From the NCBI GenBank assembly GCA_035452965.1, contig DAOTCE010000038.1:1-49159 (forward strand): 49,159 bases of DNA, in the 5' to 3' direction. The position numbers and the translations under genes are program-made. The notes below the pieces were generated by a model. The model was given only the letters and a program-made list of their open reading frames with translations. It had not been told where the DNA came from and searched no databases. Positions 33,748 through 42,728 of this stretch are shown here, piece by piece (positions within the stretch are counted from its first letter, which is position 1; every line of letters begins with the position of its first letter). Source of the stretch: Candidatus Paceibacterota bacterium (GTDB lineage Bacteria > Verrucomicrobiota > Verrucomicrobiia > Limisphaerales > UBA8199).

Positions 33748-34470
33748 ATGAACATCATTACGAACGTATTCAAGTCGTCACTCGGTAAGAAATACATCAT
33801 GGCGGTAACAGGCTGCTGCCTGTTCCTGTTTGTGATTGGGCACATGGTGGGCAACCTCCAAATCTTCCTGGGCCGGGAGGCGATAAATCGCTACGGCCAC
33901 TTCCTGCAATCCAATCCCGAGTTGATCTGGCCTGTGCGGCTGGGTCTGTTAGTGGTGCTGGTGTTGCACATCTGGTCAGCGATAGTGGTCTCGCTGGAAA
34001 ACAAGGCGGCGCGACCCGTAGGCTATGATGCCTATAAACCCATTGGGTCCAGCTACGCCTCGCGAACGATGTTGATGGGCGGAATCATCGTCTTCGTGTT
34101 CATTGTCTATCACCTGCTGCACTACACCGCCCAAGTGCAGCACCTCAATTTCACTCACCAGAACTTCGCTGCCTTCATGGAGAAGCTCCCCGGGCAATTT
34201 CCGCCGGAACGGCACGACATTTACAGGATGATGGTTGTAGGCTTCAGCAAGCCCCTGGTGTCAGGCTTCTACTTGCTGGGATTGGCGCTGCTGAGCCTGC
34301 ACCTCAGCCACGGGGCCAGCAGCATGTTCCAATCGCTGGGCTGGAAGAACGAAACCTATCGGCCATTCTTCGATCGAGCGGCCCGGGTGGTCGCGTGGCT
34401 GATCTTCCTCGGCTATTCCTCCATCCCGATTGCAGTCCTCTGCGGCTTCGGAAAGGAAGCCTTGAAATGA
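33748..34470 (+). CDS. sdhC: Succinate dehydrogenase/fumarate reductase cytochrome b subunit (b558 type)
   Basis: Membrane anchor of complex II: carries haem b and passes electrons to quinone. The 240-residue protein has five hydrophobic helices, at about 18-38 ('IMAVTGCCLFLFVIGHMVGN'), 70-90 ('LGLLVVLVLHIWSAIVVSL'), 115-135 ('MGGIIVFVFIVYHLLHYTAQ'), 175-195 and 215-235. This is the single-anchor, five-helix b558 type seen in Bacteroidetes, Epsilonproteobacteria and Chlamydia rather than the SdhC/SdhD pair. Helix histidines in 'FVIGHMVGN', 'VLVLHIWSA', 'VYHLLHYTA' and 'SLHLSHGASS' are likely haem ligands. ATG 33748 was chosen over GTG 33736. Its TGA overlaps the sdhA ATG (ATGA), so the genes are translationally coupled. 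Confidence 0.95.
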   Translation: MNIITNVFKSSLGKKYIMAVTGCCLFLFVIGHMVGNLQIFLGREAINRYGHFLQSNPELIWPVRLGLLVVLVLHIWSAIVVSLENKAARPVGYDAYKPIGSSYASRTMLMGGIIVFVFIVYHLLHYTAQVQHLNFTHQNFAAFMEKLPGQFPPERHDIYRMMVVGFSKPLVSGFYLLGLALLSLHLSHGASSMFQSLGWKNETYRPFFDRAARVVAWLIFLGYSSIPIAVLCGFGKEALK

Positions 34471-36383
34471 CCCTCGACGCCAAAATACCAAGCGGCCCGC
34501 TGGCCGGGAAGTGGGACAAGCACAAGTTCGACCTCAAACTGGTCAACCCTGCGAATAAGCGGAAATTTGACATTATTGTCGTCGGCACCGGCCTGGCCGG
34601 CGCATCGGCCGCAGCCTCCCTGGCGGAGCTGGGCTATCAAGTCAGATGCTTTTGCTTCCAGGATAGCCCTCGCCGCGCCCACAGCATCGCCGCCCAAGGC
34701 GGTATCAATGCCGCCAAGAACTATCAGAACGACGGCGACAGCGTTTATCGGCTTTTCTATGACACGATCAAGGGGGGAGATTTCCGCGCCCGCGAAGCAA
34801 ATGTCTATCGTCTCGCCCAGGTCAGCGTGAACATCATTGATCAATGTGTCGCCCAAGGCGTTCCTTTCGCGCGCGAATACGGCGGTCTCCTCGCCAATCG
34901 TTCGTTCGGCGGAGCGCAGGTCTCACGCACCTTCTACGCCCGCGGCCAAACTGGCCAGCAACTGCTGCTCGGTGCCTACCAGACCCTCTGCCGCCAGATT
35001 AGCCTCGGTGCGGTGCAGATGTTCCCGCGCACCGAGATGCTTGACTTGGTGGTCATCAACGGCCACGCCAAAGGCATCGTCGTGCGCGACCTGATCACCG
35101 GCCAGGTTTCCTCCCATGCCGGCGATGCTGTCGTGCTGGCCACCGGCGGGTATGGTAATGTCTTCTTCCTTTCCACCAACGCCAAGGGATGCAACGTCAC
35201 CGCCACCTGGCGCGCATACAAGAAGGGTGCCTGCTTCGCCAATCCCTGCTACACCCAGATCCATCCCACCTGCATCCCTGTCAGCGGCGACCACCAATCG
35301 AAACTGACGCTCATGTCCGAGTCGCTGCGCAACGACGGCCGCGTCTGGGTGCCCAAGCGCAAGGAAGACTGCACCAAGCCTCCCGGCTCCGTCCCCGAAT
35401 CGGAACGCGATTACTACCTGGAACGCAAATACCCGAGCTACGGGAACCTGGCACCTCGTGACATCTCCTCGCGCGCAGCCAAGGCGGTCTGCGACGAAGG
35501 TCGTGGCGTCGGACCGGGCGGGCTAGGCGTTTACCTCGATTTCGCCGACTCCATCAAGCGGCTGGGTGAGAATGTCATCCGCGAGCGCTATGGCAACCTG
35601 TTCGACATGTATGAGAAGATCACCGGCGAGAACGGCTACCAAGTGCCGATGCGCATCTATCCCGCGGTGCACTACGCGATGGGCGGCACGTGGGTGGATT
35701 ACAATCTCATGACTACGCTGCCTGGGCTGTTCGTGCTTGGCGAGGCGAACTTCTCCGATCACGGCGCAAACCGGCTCGGCGCCAGCGCCCTCATGCAAGG
35801 GCTGGCTGATGGCTACTTCGTCATCCCCTACACCATTGGACACTACCTCGTGACCTCCAAACAGCCGAAACCCTCGGTCAGCCACGCGGAATTCAGGAAG
35901 GCTGAGTCCGACATCAACGCCTTCACCAGCCGCTTGCTTGCAGTAAAGGGCAAGCGCACCCCGACCTCTCTGCACCGCGAATTGGGCAAACTCCTTTGGG
36001 AAAAGTGCGGTATGGCGCGCAATGAAGCCGGACTGAAAGAGGCCTTGAAACGAATCCCTGTGTTGCGTGAGGAATTCTGGAAGACGGTCAATGTCACCGG
36101 CGAGAGCGGCGAGTTGAACCAATGCCTGGAGTACGCCGGCCGCGTGGCTGACTTCATGGAATTTGCCGAACTGCTCTGCCTCGACGCCCTGCACCGCCGC
36201 GAATCCTGCGGCGGCCATTTCCGCGAGGAATTCCAAACCCCCGACGGCGAGGCGCAGCGCGACGACGAGAACTTTGCTTACGCCGCCGCCTGGGAATACC
36301 AGGGCCCGGACAAACCGCCCGTATTACACAAGGAAGCCCTGGACTATGAAGAAGTCCATATGAGCACCCGCAGCTATAAATGA
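34467..36383 (+). CDS. sdhA: Succinate dehydrogenase flavoprotein subunit
   Basis: Oxidises succinate to fumarate (or the reverse) in complex II. 638 residues, the usual length for the b558-linked class. 'DIIVVGTGLAGASAAASLAE' (35-54) binds the FAD ADP part; 'RRAHSIAAQGGINAAKN' contains His72, the expected site of covalent FAD attachment. 'HPTCIPVSGDHQSKLTLMSE', 'YPAVHYAMGGTWVDYNL' and 'FVLGEANFSDHGANRLGASA' are the substrate and C-terminal FAD motifs. The start overlaps the sdhC stop, and the stop overlaps the sdhB start, both as ATGA. The long frame extension to 34395 is inside sdhC and is not used. Confidence 0.97.
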   Translation: MTLDAKIPSGPLAGKWDKHKFDLKLVNPANKRKFDIIVVGTGLAGASAAASLAELGYQVRCFCFQDSPRRAHSIAAQGGINAAKNYQNDGDSVYRLFYDTIKGGDFRAREANVYRLAQVSVNIIDQCVAQGVPFAREYGGLLANRSFGGAQVSRTFYARGQTGQQLLLGAYQTLCRQISLGAVQMFPRTEMLDLVVINGHAKGIVVRDLITGQVSSHAGDAVVLATGGYGNVFFLSTNAKGCNVTATWRAYKKGACFANPCYTQIHPTCIPVSGDHQSKLTLMSESLRNDGRVWVPKRKEDCTKPPGSVPESERDYYLERKYPSYGNLAPRDISSRAAKAVCDEGRGVGPGGLGVYLDFADSIKRLGENVIRERYGNLFDMYEKITGENGYQVPMRIYPAVHYAMGGTWVDYNLMTTLPGLFVLGEANFSDHGANRLGASALMQGLADGYFVIPYTIGHYLVTSKQPKPSVSHAEFRKAESDINAFTSRLLAVKGKRTPTSLHRELGKLLWEKCGMARNEAGLKEALKRIPVLREEFWKTVNVTGESGELNQCLEYAGRVADFMEFAELLCLDALHRRESCGGHFREEFQTPDGEAQRDDENFAYAAAWEYQGPDKPPVLHKEALDYEEVHMSTRSYK

Positions 36384-37126
36384 ACCTGACCCTCAAAGTT
36401 TGGCGCCAGAGGAACGCGACCACTCTCGGCCGGTTCGAAACCTACCAGGCCCGCGACCTCATCCCGGACATGTCTTTCCTGGAGATGCTCGACGTGGTCA
36501 ACGAGGACATCATGGCGCGCGGCGGGGACCCGATCGCCTTTGATTCCGACTGCCGCGAAGGCATCTGCGGGATGTGTTCGTTGGTTATCAGCGGCATCCC
36601 CCACGGCGGCCATCGTGGCACCGCGACCTGCCAGCTTCACCTGCGGCATTTCAAGAACGGCGACACCGTCACCATCGAACCCTGGCGGGCGAAGGCCTTC
36701 CCCATCGTCAAAGACCTGATCACAAACCGCAGCGCCTTTGACCGCATCATCCAGGCCGGTGGCTTTGTGTCCGTCAACACCGGCGGCGCACCGGACGGCA
36801 ACGCTATCCCAATCCCCAAGACCGCCGCGGAATCCGCGATGGACGCCGCCGCGTGCATCGGTTGCGGCGCCTGCGTGGCGGTTTGCAAAAACGCCTCAGC
36901 CATGCTCTTTGTCGCCGCCAAAGTCTCGCACCTCAACCTCCTCCCGCAGGGCAAAGCCGAGAAAGACCGCCGAGTTCTCAACATGGTGAAGCAAATGGAC
37001 GAAGAAGGCTTCGGCAACTGCACCGTCACTGGCTCGTGCGAAGCCGTCTGCCCAAAAGAAATCAGCCTCAACTTCATCGCCAAGATGAATCGCGACTACG
37101 GAGCGGCCATACTCAAAGGGCGATAG
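36380..37126 (+). CDS. sdhB: Succinate dehydrogenase iron-sulfur subunit
   Basis: Carries electrons from FAD to quinone. 248 residues. The [2Fe-2S] ligands are Cys58, Cys63, Cys66 and Cys84 ('DSDCREGICGMCSL' and 'TATCQLHLR'). The C-terminal ferredoxin domain has 'CIGCGACVAVCKNASA' (Cys159, 162, 165, 169) for [4Fe-4S] and 'CTVTGSCEAVCPKEI' (Cys214, 220, 224) for the remaining cluster. All are complete. It starts within the last codons of sdhA (ATGA overlap) and ends the sdhCAB operon; no strong terminator follows. Confidence 0.97.
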   Translation: MNLTLKVWRQRNATTLGRFETYQARDLIPDMSFLEMLDVVNEDIMARGGDPIAFDSDCREGICGMCSLVISGIPHGGHRGTATCQLHLRHFKNGDTVTIEPWRAKAFPIVKDLITNRSAFDRIIQAGGFVSVNTGGAPDGNAIPIPKTAAESAMDAAACIGCGACVAVCKNASAMLFVAAKVSHLNLLPQGKAEKDRRVLNMVKQMDEEGFGNCTVTGSCEAVCPKEISLNFIAKMNRDYGAAILKGR

Positions 37127-37778
37127 TCAACCATCACTTCTGATAGGAAACTGGTGGGTGGTGCGGCTGACCGTAGCGAACAGCAACGAGCGCACAAGAC
37201 AACACACCCACGGGGGTCTCACCTCCTTCCACGCACCAAGCTTGTTCCAGCGACCTGCCCCGCGCAGACCAACGGCCAAACCAAATTCTAGCAGACCCGG
37301 CTCAAATAGGACTGCGCCGATGCAGGCTCTGCCGTTTTACGGGCCTTTCGTCCGCACCAGCGCAGTCAAACTCTTTCGCCCGTTAGCCATGCTGTCGCAC
37401 GGTGCCCCCGCTCATCAATGCCGCCAACGGCCTCGCCTGTTGCACAATCGTTCCCCTTCGCGCATCCATGGCCAATCGCTTCACCGAGCAACATAACTCT
37501 CGCCGTCAGCTTTGCAACCGGTCGGAAGATCAGGACTGCTTCGCGTTAACCTCCTGCGCCGGAATTCTCGTCGGCGCCAACCTCCCTGACCTCGGCAGCA
37601 GTCCCCAATAACCAGGGAGGGAACCTGCTCGGCAAGTACCATACCCCTGCGCACTTATCCGACCAAGCAATCATCCTCTGGCCGTGTGCTGGCCGTCCAG
37701 GGACTGTCCCATGGGGGCGTCTCCCTCGCGGTGGAGACGCGCCCCGCAGCCGGCGCCTTGTCATTGCGGATTCCTGAA
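37127..37778. other. 650-base region without a gene between sdhB and folK
   Basis: Frames here are short, Arg/Pro/Ser-rich and resemble no family. Two structures are visible. CCTCCCTG (37581-37588) pairs with CAGGGAGG (37613-37620) across a 24-base loop, and a 12-base-pair hairpin lies at 37713-37745. Neither has a T-run. The region may be decayed sequence. Confidence 0.5.
37713..37745. repeat. Long hairpin with GTCTC/GAGAC core (possible REP-like element)
   Basis: GGGGCGTCTCC (from 37714, with one more G at 37713) pairs with GGAGACGC, a bulged G, and CCCC at 37733-37745, enclosing an eight-base loop. It shares the GGGRCGTYTC start and the GCGYCCCC end with the hairpin at 47198-47257, so both may be members of one repeat family. 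Confidence 0.55.
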
Positions 37779-38309
37779 CTACTCGAGTTTTTGCATCGCC
37801 TCGTCCGGCGGCAACGACAAGAGCAACCGCACTACCGTCATCGTCTGGCCAGGCAGGACGAAGTCGGGTGCGATCTCGCTCAATGGCTGTAGCACAAATC
37901 GGCGCAGGTGTGCGCGGGGATGGGGCAGCGTTAGATTTGCGGTCGCGCGCCTCTCATTGCCGAAGGCAATCAAATCCAGGTCCAGCGGCCTCGGTTCATT
38001 CAAGACCTGTTTGGGCCGGCGGCCAGACTCCCTTTCGAGCGCCTGCAGTTTGAGCAACAGCGACTCCGGCGTCTCCCCCGCTCGCGGCCACAGGCCCACG
38101 ACCGCATTCACAAAGACAGGTGAGCCCGGCGGACAATTCACCGGCGTAGTCCGCCAGAGCGACGACCGCAACGAAGGTGTGTCGGACAACGCCTGTAACC
38201 GGCTCATCCCCAGGAGGATATTCTCTCGGGCGTCGCCGAGGTTAGCCCCTAGCGCCACAATCGCCAGCTTCCCGAGTTCGGCCTTCGGGCCTCGGATCTC
38301 GGACTTCAT
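37779..38309 (-). CDS. folK: 6-hydroxymethyl-7,8-dihydropterin pyrophosphokinase (HPPK)
   Basis: Transfers pyrophosphate from ATP to 6-hydroxymethyl-dihydropterin in folate synthesis. 176 residues from ATG 38309. 'AIVALGANLGDARENI' is the N-terminal signature; 'LWRTTPVNCPPGSPVFVNAV' carries the substrate loop; 'NEPRPLDLDLIAFGN' is the metal/ATP motif with the two aspartates; 'LTLPHPRAHLRRFVLQPLSE' follows as usual. The start overlaps the dapB stop as ATGA, implying translational coupling. A longer frame to 38366 lies inside dapB. The C-terminus is short and Leu-rich. Confidence 0.95.
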   Translation of the reverse strand: MKSEIRGPKAELGKLAIVALGANLGDARENILLGMSRLQALSDTPSLRSSLWRTTPVNCPPGSPVFVNAVVGLWPRAGETPESLLLKLQALERESGRRPKQVLNEPRPLDLDLIAFGNERRATANLTLPHPRAHLRRFVLQPLSEIAPDFVLPGQTMTVVRLLLSLPPDEAMQKLE

Positions 38310-39040
38310 TTCAAGCCCAGCACATCCTGCATGTCGTAAAGCCCGGGCTTCTGCCGCACCACCCATCGCGCGGCCCGCAACGCCCCCTCAGCAAAAGTCT
38401 CCCGCGTCGAAGCCTTATGCGTCAACTCGACCCGCTCGCCTGTCCCGGCAAAGATCACTGTGTGCTCGCCCACCACGTCCCCTCCGCGCACCGAATGCAC
38501 CCCAATCTCCTCCGGCGTCCGCTCGCCCACGATGCCCGACCGTCCATGCCGCACCACCTTGTCACGTTGCTGCCGGCGCACCAACGCCAGGATATCCGCC
38601 AGCGTTTTGGCCGTCCCGCTCGGGGCGTCCCGCTTCAGGCGGTGGTGCATCTCGACAATCTCCAGGTCAAAACCCGGACCTAGTATCTCCGCCGCCTTGC
38701 GCGTCAGCCAGAACAGCGTGTTCACGCCCGCAGAGAAGTTCGAGGAGAAAACGATGGGGATTTGCGCCTGGCAGCTGCCAATCTGCGACTTGCCCTCCTC
38801 CGAATGGCCGGTCGTGCCCACCACGATCGCCTTCCCGTGCGCGGCGCAAAGTGCGGCGATGGCAGGGGTGGCGCTGTGCGAGCTGAAGTCAACGATCACG
38901 TCGCCCCGCCCGATCACGGATTGCAGATCATCCCCCTTGTCTATCTGGCCGACGATCCGCAGATCGTGATAACGCGCGGCGCAGGCGATGATCGCCCGCC
39001 CCATGCGGCCTTTGGAACCGGTGACGACGATTTTGGTCAT
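38306..39040 (-). CDS. dapB: 4-hydroxy-tetrahydrodipicolinate reductase
   Basis: Reduces hydroxy-tetrahydrodipicolinate with NAD(P)H in diaminopimelate/lysine synthesis. 244 residues from ATG 39040. 'IVVTGSKGRMGRA' is the Rossmann motif; 'VDFSSHSATPAI', 'VVGTTGHSEEGK' and 'FSSNFSAGVNTLF' follow; the catalytic block 'EMHHRLKRDAPSGTAKTLAD' contains the conserved HH and Lys; 'GEHTVIFAGTGERVELTHKA' ends the domain. Its stop overlaps the folK start. Other dap genes (dapA, dapF) lie 2-3 kb away, separated by an MFS transporter gene. Confidence 0.96.
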   Translation of the reverse strand: MTKIVVTGSKGRMGRAIIACAARYHDLRIVGQIDKGDDLQSVIGRGDVIVDFSSHSATPAIAALCAAHGKAIVVGTTGHSEEGKSQIGSCQAQIPIVFSSNFSAGVNTLFWLTRKAAEILGPGFDLEIVEMHHRLKRDAPSGTAKTLADILALVRRQQRDKVVRHGRSGIVGERTPEEIGVHSVRGGDVVGEHTVIFAGTGERVELTHKASTRETFAEGALRAARWVVRQKPGLYDMQDVLGLK

Positions 39041-39160
39041 ACGTGTTACGTGGTGCGTGTAGCGTGGTAGAGTGGAACACACATCACGCAACACTATCCT
39101 GCTTCAATACGCCCACCGCCCTGGGAAAAGTCAAGCGCCTGGATTCAATGCCTTTTTCAC

Positions 39161-39189
39161 TTGAAGCCCGCAACGGTTCCTGCCATAAG
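39161..39189 (+). promoter_or_regulatory. Candidate promoter of the MFS transporter gene
   Basis: TTGAAG (39161-39166) and CATAAG (39184-39189) are separated by 17 bases, each matching four of six consensus bases. The predicted start of transcription would fall near 39197, just before a palindrome at 39210-39223. Moderate evidence only. Confidence 0.25.
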
Positions 39190-39209
39190 ACACGCATTGC
39201 GTAAATCCG

Positions 39210-39223
39210 CCCTTATGTAAGGG
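39210..39223. promoter_or_regulatory. Candidate operator palindrome upstream of the MFS gene
   Basis: CCCTTA-TG-TAAGGG is a perfect inverted repeat with a two-base centre, 40 bases before the start codon of the transporter gene. Its place just downstream of the candidate promoter would suit a repressor site. No regulator is known. Confidence 0.35.
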
Positions 39224-39262
39224 TCATCAGTCAGTTCAACCGAAAACGAACCGGAATCTAGA

Positions 39263-40822
39263 ATGACAAATAACAACGTGCGCGGTGTTTATCCGAGATT
39301 GCAGTTGGCGTATCTGCTGCAATTTGCGATTTGGGGGAGTTGGTGTGTGGCCCTCGGCGGTTACCTCAACGGGAAGATGAGCGGCCCTCACATCGGGTAT
39401 CTCTACATGGCGATTCCGTGGGGGGCGATTATCGCGCCGATGTTCATTGGTCCGATCGCTGACCGTTACTTCTCCGCCCAAAAGGTTCTGGGGCTGCTGC
39501 ATCTAATCAGCGGCGCGGCGTTGGTAGCCTGTGGTGTCATCTGTGTGCAGGCGGAGGCCGGTGCGGCAGGGGGGACGGTTGTGGTTCCATTTGCGTCGCT
39601 GATGGTGTTGATGCTTATTTCGGGAATCTGCTTCATGCCTTCCATCGCATTGATCAACACCGTTGTGTTCAAACACATTCCAGATTCGGCATCGGCCCCC
39701 AAAGTGTTTATATTTGGAACCGCCGGCTGGATCCTGGTGAATCTGGTTGTGGAGATCTTCGGGGGCGGTGCCGCGCGTCCTAATTTCTTCTTCGTGGGTG
39801 GCGCCTGCGGTATCTTCCTCGGGCTTTACTCCTTCACTTTGCCGGATACGCCCCCCAAGGGAGCCCCGGCGCAAGGGGAGAAGAAGGACCTGTTTGGCCT
39901 AGGGGCATTGGCCATGTTCAAGTCCCCCACGTTCACCATCTTCGTCTTGTGCGCGTTCATGGCCAGTATTTTCGGGAGTAACTACTTCTTCCCGTCCGTG
40001 GTTCCCTACCTGAGCGAGTTCGGCTATCCGGCGCCGGTCGCACTGGGCACGCTCAACCAGTTCTCGGAGCTCTTCTTCATGGCCATCCTGCCGTTCTGCG
40101 TCGCCCGGATCGGTCTCAAGTGGGTTCTGGTGATCGGCATGAGCGCTTGGGCCGCACGGTATTTCATCTTCACGCTGACAGGGTTCCAGTTCGCGCTGAT
40201 CGGATTGCTCTGTCACGGGATGGGCTACGCGTTCCTTTATACAGCGGCTTACATGTTCGGCGACCGAGTCGCACCGACGCATCTCAAGGCCAGTGTGCAG
40301 AGTCTGCTGGCGTTCCTGCTGCTGGGAATTGGACAGGTGCTTAGCGGTTACGCTTTCGGCTACCAATTTGAGCGCAACGCCCCGGCGATCACCAAGACGG
40401 TCGTGATCGAGGAAGGGAAACCAGCGAAGGGACTTCCCGCCTGGAATGATCCAGCAATGGAAACGTCGGGGTGGCGGTACCTTGATCTGGCCAAATCGGT
40501 CAAATACTTGCGGGGTGACAAGAATGTCTTTAACTTTGGGGAGCACCTTGGCCTTTATACCAAGGAGGATGGCTCGATTGACCTCGCCAAACTGCCGGAA
40601 ACCTGGGAGGTGGGCGGGGTGTCCTACAGCAAAGCCGAGTTGAAGGCGACTTTCGATAAGATCGGCACTCAGGTTACCCGTGAGGACTATCTCAAGGCCC
40701 AGCGGCATAACTGGAAGGGTTTCTTCATCCCTGCGGCCATCTTCGTCCTGGTCTGGACAGTCTTGTTCATCGTGTTCGGCCGGCAACCGGCCGAGGTTCC
40801 AGCCGAACCCGCGAAGACCTAG
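39263..40822 (+). CDS. Nucleoside:H+ symporter-type MFS transporter with a large extra loop
   Basis: A 519-residue inner-membrane carrier of the nucleoside:proton symporter group (NupG/XapB-like, PF03825). 'RLQLAYLLQFAIWGSWCVAL' (helix 1), 'IAPMFIGPIADRYFSAQKVL' with the MFS loop motif, 'FMPSIALINTVVF', 'FGTAGWILVNLVVEIF' and 'YAFLYTAAYMFGDRVAP' match the family order. Eleven helices are followed by about 130 hydrophilic residues (from about 375 to 490) before the last helix ('FFIPAAIFVLVWTVLFIVFG'). E. coli NupG is about 420 residues, so roughly 100 residues are extra. The likely role is nucleoside or related uptake; the substrate is inferred. A candidate promoter and palindrome lie upstream. 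It is divergent from dapB. Confidence 0.88.
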   Translation: MTNNNVRGVYPRLQLAYLLQFAIWGSWCVALGGYLNGKMSGPHIGYLYMAIPWGAIIAPMFIGPIADRYFSAQKVLGLLHLISGAALVACGVICVQAEAGAAGGTVVVPFASLMVLMLISGICFMPSIALINTVVFKHIPDSASAPKVFIFGTAGWILVNLVVEIFGGGAARPNFFFVGGACGIFLGLYSFTLPDTPPKGAPAQGEKKDLFGLGALAMFKSPTFTIFVLCAFMASIFGSNYFFPSVVPYLSEFGYPAPVALGTLNQFSELFFMAILPFCVARIGLKWVLVIGMSAWAARYFIFTLTGFQFALIGLLCHGMGYAFLYTAAYMFGDRVAPTHLKASVQSLLAFLLLGIGQVLSGYAFGYQFERNAPAITKTVVIEEGKPAKGLPAWNDPAMETSGWRYLDLAKSVKYLRGDKNVFNFGEHLGLYTKEDGSIDLAKLPETWEVGGVSYSKAELKATFDKIGTQVTREDYLKAQRHNWKGFFIPAAIFVLVWTVLFIVFGRQPAEVPAEPAKT

Positions 40823-40893
40823 GCAGGGTTCGCTACACTATTAAACCCGCGCGTGATGCGTGAGGCCTGAACTCACGCACCACGTTTCGTTGC

Positions 40894-41772
40894 CTACTGC
40901 AATACGCCGACGGCCTTCAGAGTCGTGCGCAGCAGCTCGCGGTTCTTCGGGCTCATGGGGACCAGCGGCAAGCGATACTCTTCCTCGATCCGGCCCAGCA
41001 TCGCCAGCGCAGCCTTCACCGGCACCGGGTTGGTCTCGATGAACAGGTCCTTAAAGAGTGGGTAATACTTCCGGTGCAGCCTCAAGGCCGCCTGGATCTT
41101 TCCCGCTGCGAATGCCCGGACCATCTGCGCGACCGGGCGGGGAATGACGTTCGAAGCCACGCTGATCACGCCCCGCGCGCCGACCGCCATGAAAGGCAGG
41201 GTCAGCGAATCATCACCGCTCAGTATCTCAAAGCGCGGCCCGAGAACCGCTCGCAACTGGCTCACACGGTCAGCGTTGCCGCCCGCTTCCTTGATACCAA
41301 TGATATTGCTGCACTCCCGCGCCAGACGCCGGACTGTGTCCACGCCAATCTCAATGCCGCACCGGCCAGGGACGCTGTAGAGCACAATGGGCAGGCGCGT
41401 CCGGCGCGCGACCTCGCGGAAGTGCTGGAACAGACCCTCCTGAGTTGGCTTGTTGTAATATGGCGCCACCTGCAGGGAGCCATCGACTCCGGCCTGCTCG
41501 GCTCGCCTGGTGAGGAGAATGGCCTCGCTGGTGGAGTTGCCGCCGGTGCCGGCGAGCACCTTGATCCGGCGCCGCGCGAATTTCACCGACAAAGCGATAA
41601 TATGGATGTGCTCATCGTAGTCCACCGTCGGCGACTCGCCGGTGGTGCCGACCGGCACGATGCCGTCCACGCCGCCCCGCACCTGAGCCTGCACCAGGTT
41701 CTTGAGGGCTGCTTCGTCAACCTTGCCATTCCTGAATGGCGTTACAATAGCTGTGTGAGTTCCAGTGAACAT
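40894..41772 (-). CDS. dapA: 4-hydroxy-tetrahydrodipicolinate synthase
   Basis: Condenses pyruvate with aspartate semialdehyde, the first committed step to diaminopimelate and lysine. 292 residues, standard length. 'VPVGTTGESPTV' (39-50) contains the Thr-Thr pair, 'APYYNKPTQEGL' includes Tyr106, 'VLYSVPGRCGI' gives Tyr132 and Arg137, and 'IIGIKEAGGN' holds the Schiff-base Lys161. 'FEILSGDDSLTLPFMAVGARG' follows. All key residues are present. It lies 40 bases after dapF on the same strand, forming a dapF-dapA unit. Confidence 0.97.
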   Translation of the reverse strand: MFTGTHTAIVTPFRNGKVDEAALKNLVQAQVRGGVDGIVPVGTTGESPTVDYDEHIHIIALSVKFARRRIKVLAGTGGNSTSEAILLTRRAEQAGVDGSLQVAPYYNKPTQEGLFQHFREVARRTRLPIVLYSVPGRCGIEIGVDTVRRLARECSNIIGIKEAGGNADRVSQLRAVLGPRFEILSGDDSLTLPFMAVGARGVISVASNVIPRPVAQMVRAFAAGKIQAALRLHRKYYPLFKDLFIETNPVPVKAALAMLGRIEEEYRLPLVPMSPKNRELLRTTLKAVGVLQ

Positions 41773-41812
41773 ACCGGGATAGCGTCATCACAATGAGACG
41801 CGATGCCGCATC

Positions 41813-42622
41813 TCAAATTTCAATCTTTCCCTCGAAGACAAACTCCGCCGGGCCGCTCAACCGCACACCCGTAAACTCCCCATCCGCGTCCTTGAAGCTG
41901 ACTTCCAGTTCTCCCCCGCCCTGGACCTGCACCTTCACCGGAGACGTGAAACCGTGCAGCCGCGCCGCCACCAGCGCCACGGCTGTCACACCCGTCCCGC
42001 AGGCCAGCGTTTCGCCTTCCACGCCGCGCTCGAAGGTCCGCACCCGAATGTGATTCGGCCCAAGCCGCTGCGCGAAATTCACGTTAGTGCCCTTCGGGCC
42101 GAAGTGCGGGTGCCGGCGAATTTCAGGGCCAAGCTGCTGCAGCATCACCCGGTCGGCGTCGGCCACGAACACCACCGCGTGCGGCACCCCCGTGCTGATC
42201 GAGTGAATCGTCTCCATGCCCGTCGAGAGCGGGATCCGCTGGTTAAGCCGCAAGTCGCGTGGTGGCGTCAGGTTCACCGTGACCCGCCCCCCCTGAAAGC
42301 TGGCGGTGATGACCCCCGCTCCCGTTTCGAACGTCAACCCCCCACTCAGCCCGGCGACCTTCTGCACGAAGCGCGAAAAGCACCGCGCCCCGTTGCCGCA
42401 CATCTCGCCCGTGCTGCCGTCGCTGTTGTAGAATTCCCAGGCCCAATCCGCCTTGCCCGAAGCCGACGGCACCAGAACCAGAACCCCATCGGCCCCTACC
42501 CCGCGATGCCGGTCGCAAAGCCGCACCACTTGCTCGGGAGACAGCCTGACCTTCTGTGCCCGGTTATCAATAAGCACAAAGTCATTCCCTGCCCCGTTCA
42601 TCTTGGTGAATTCCAGTACCAT
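41813..42622 (-). CDS. dapF: Diaminopimelate epimerase
   Basis: Interconverts LL- and meso-diaminopimelate. 269 residues from ATG 42622. 'FTKMNGAGNDFVLIDNR' is the N-terminal signature; catalytic Cys75 lies in 'DGSTGEMCGNGARCF' and Cys208 in 'ETLACGTGVTAVAL', forming the two-cysteine acid-base pair. 'TGVPHAVVFV' and 'NVNFAQ' are also conserved. A 67-residue Arg-rich frame extension to 42823 overlaps the divergent maf gene and is rejected. With dapA just downstream it forms a lysine/peptidoglycan precursor unit; meso-diaminopimelate is needed for the cell wall. Confidence 0.97.
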   Translation of the reverse strand: MVLEFTKMNGAGNDFVLIDNRAQKVRLSPEQVVRLCDRHRGVGADGVLVLVPSASGKADWAWEFYNSDGSTGEMCGNGARCFSRFVQKVAGLSGGLTFETGAGVITASFQGGRVTVNLTPPRDLRLNQRIPLSTGMETIHSISTGVPHAVVFVADADRVMLQQLGPEIRRHPHFGPKGTNVNFAQRLGPNHIRVRTFERGVEGETLACGTGVTAVALVAARLHGFTSPVKVQVQGGGELEVSFKDADGEFTGVRLSGPAEFVFEGKIEI

Positions 42623-42728
42623 CAGTGCAAAAGATAATCTGCGGAGGGTCGGGTGTCGAGACGGGAGTGCCGCAGACGGCGAGGTGCCGCTGCTCGACGC
42701 CCGCCGGCGGGGCGTGTATCTTCGCAAT

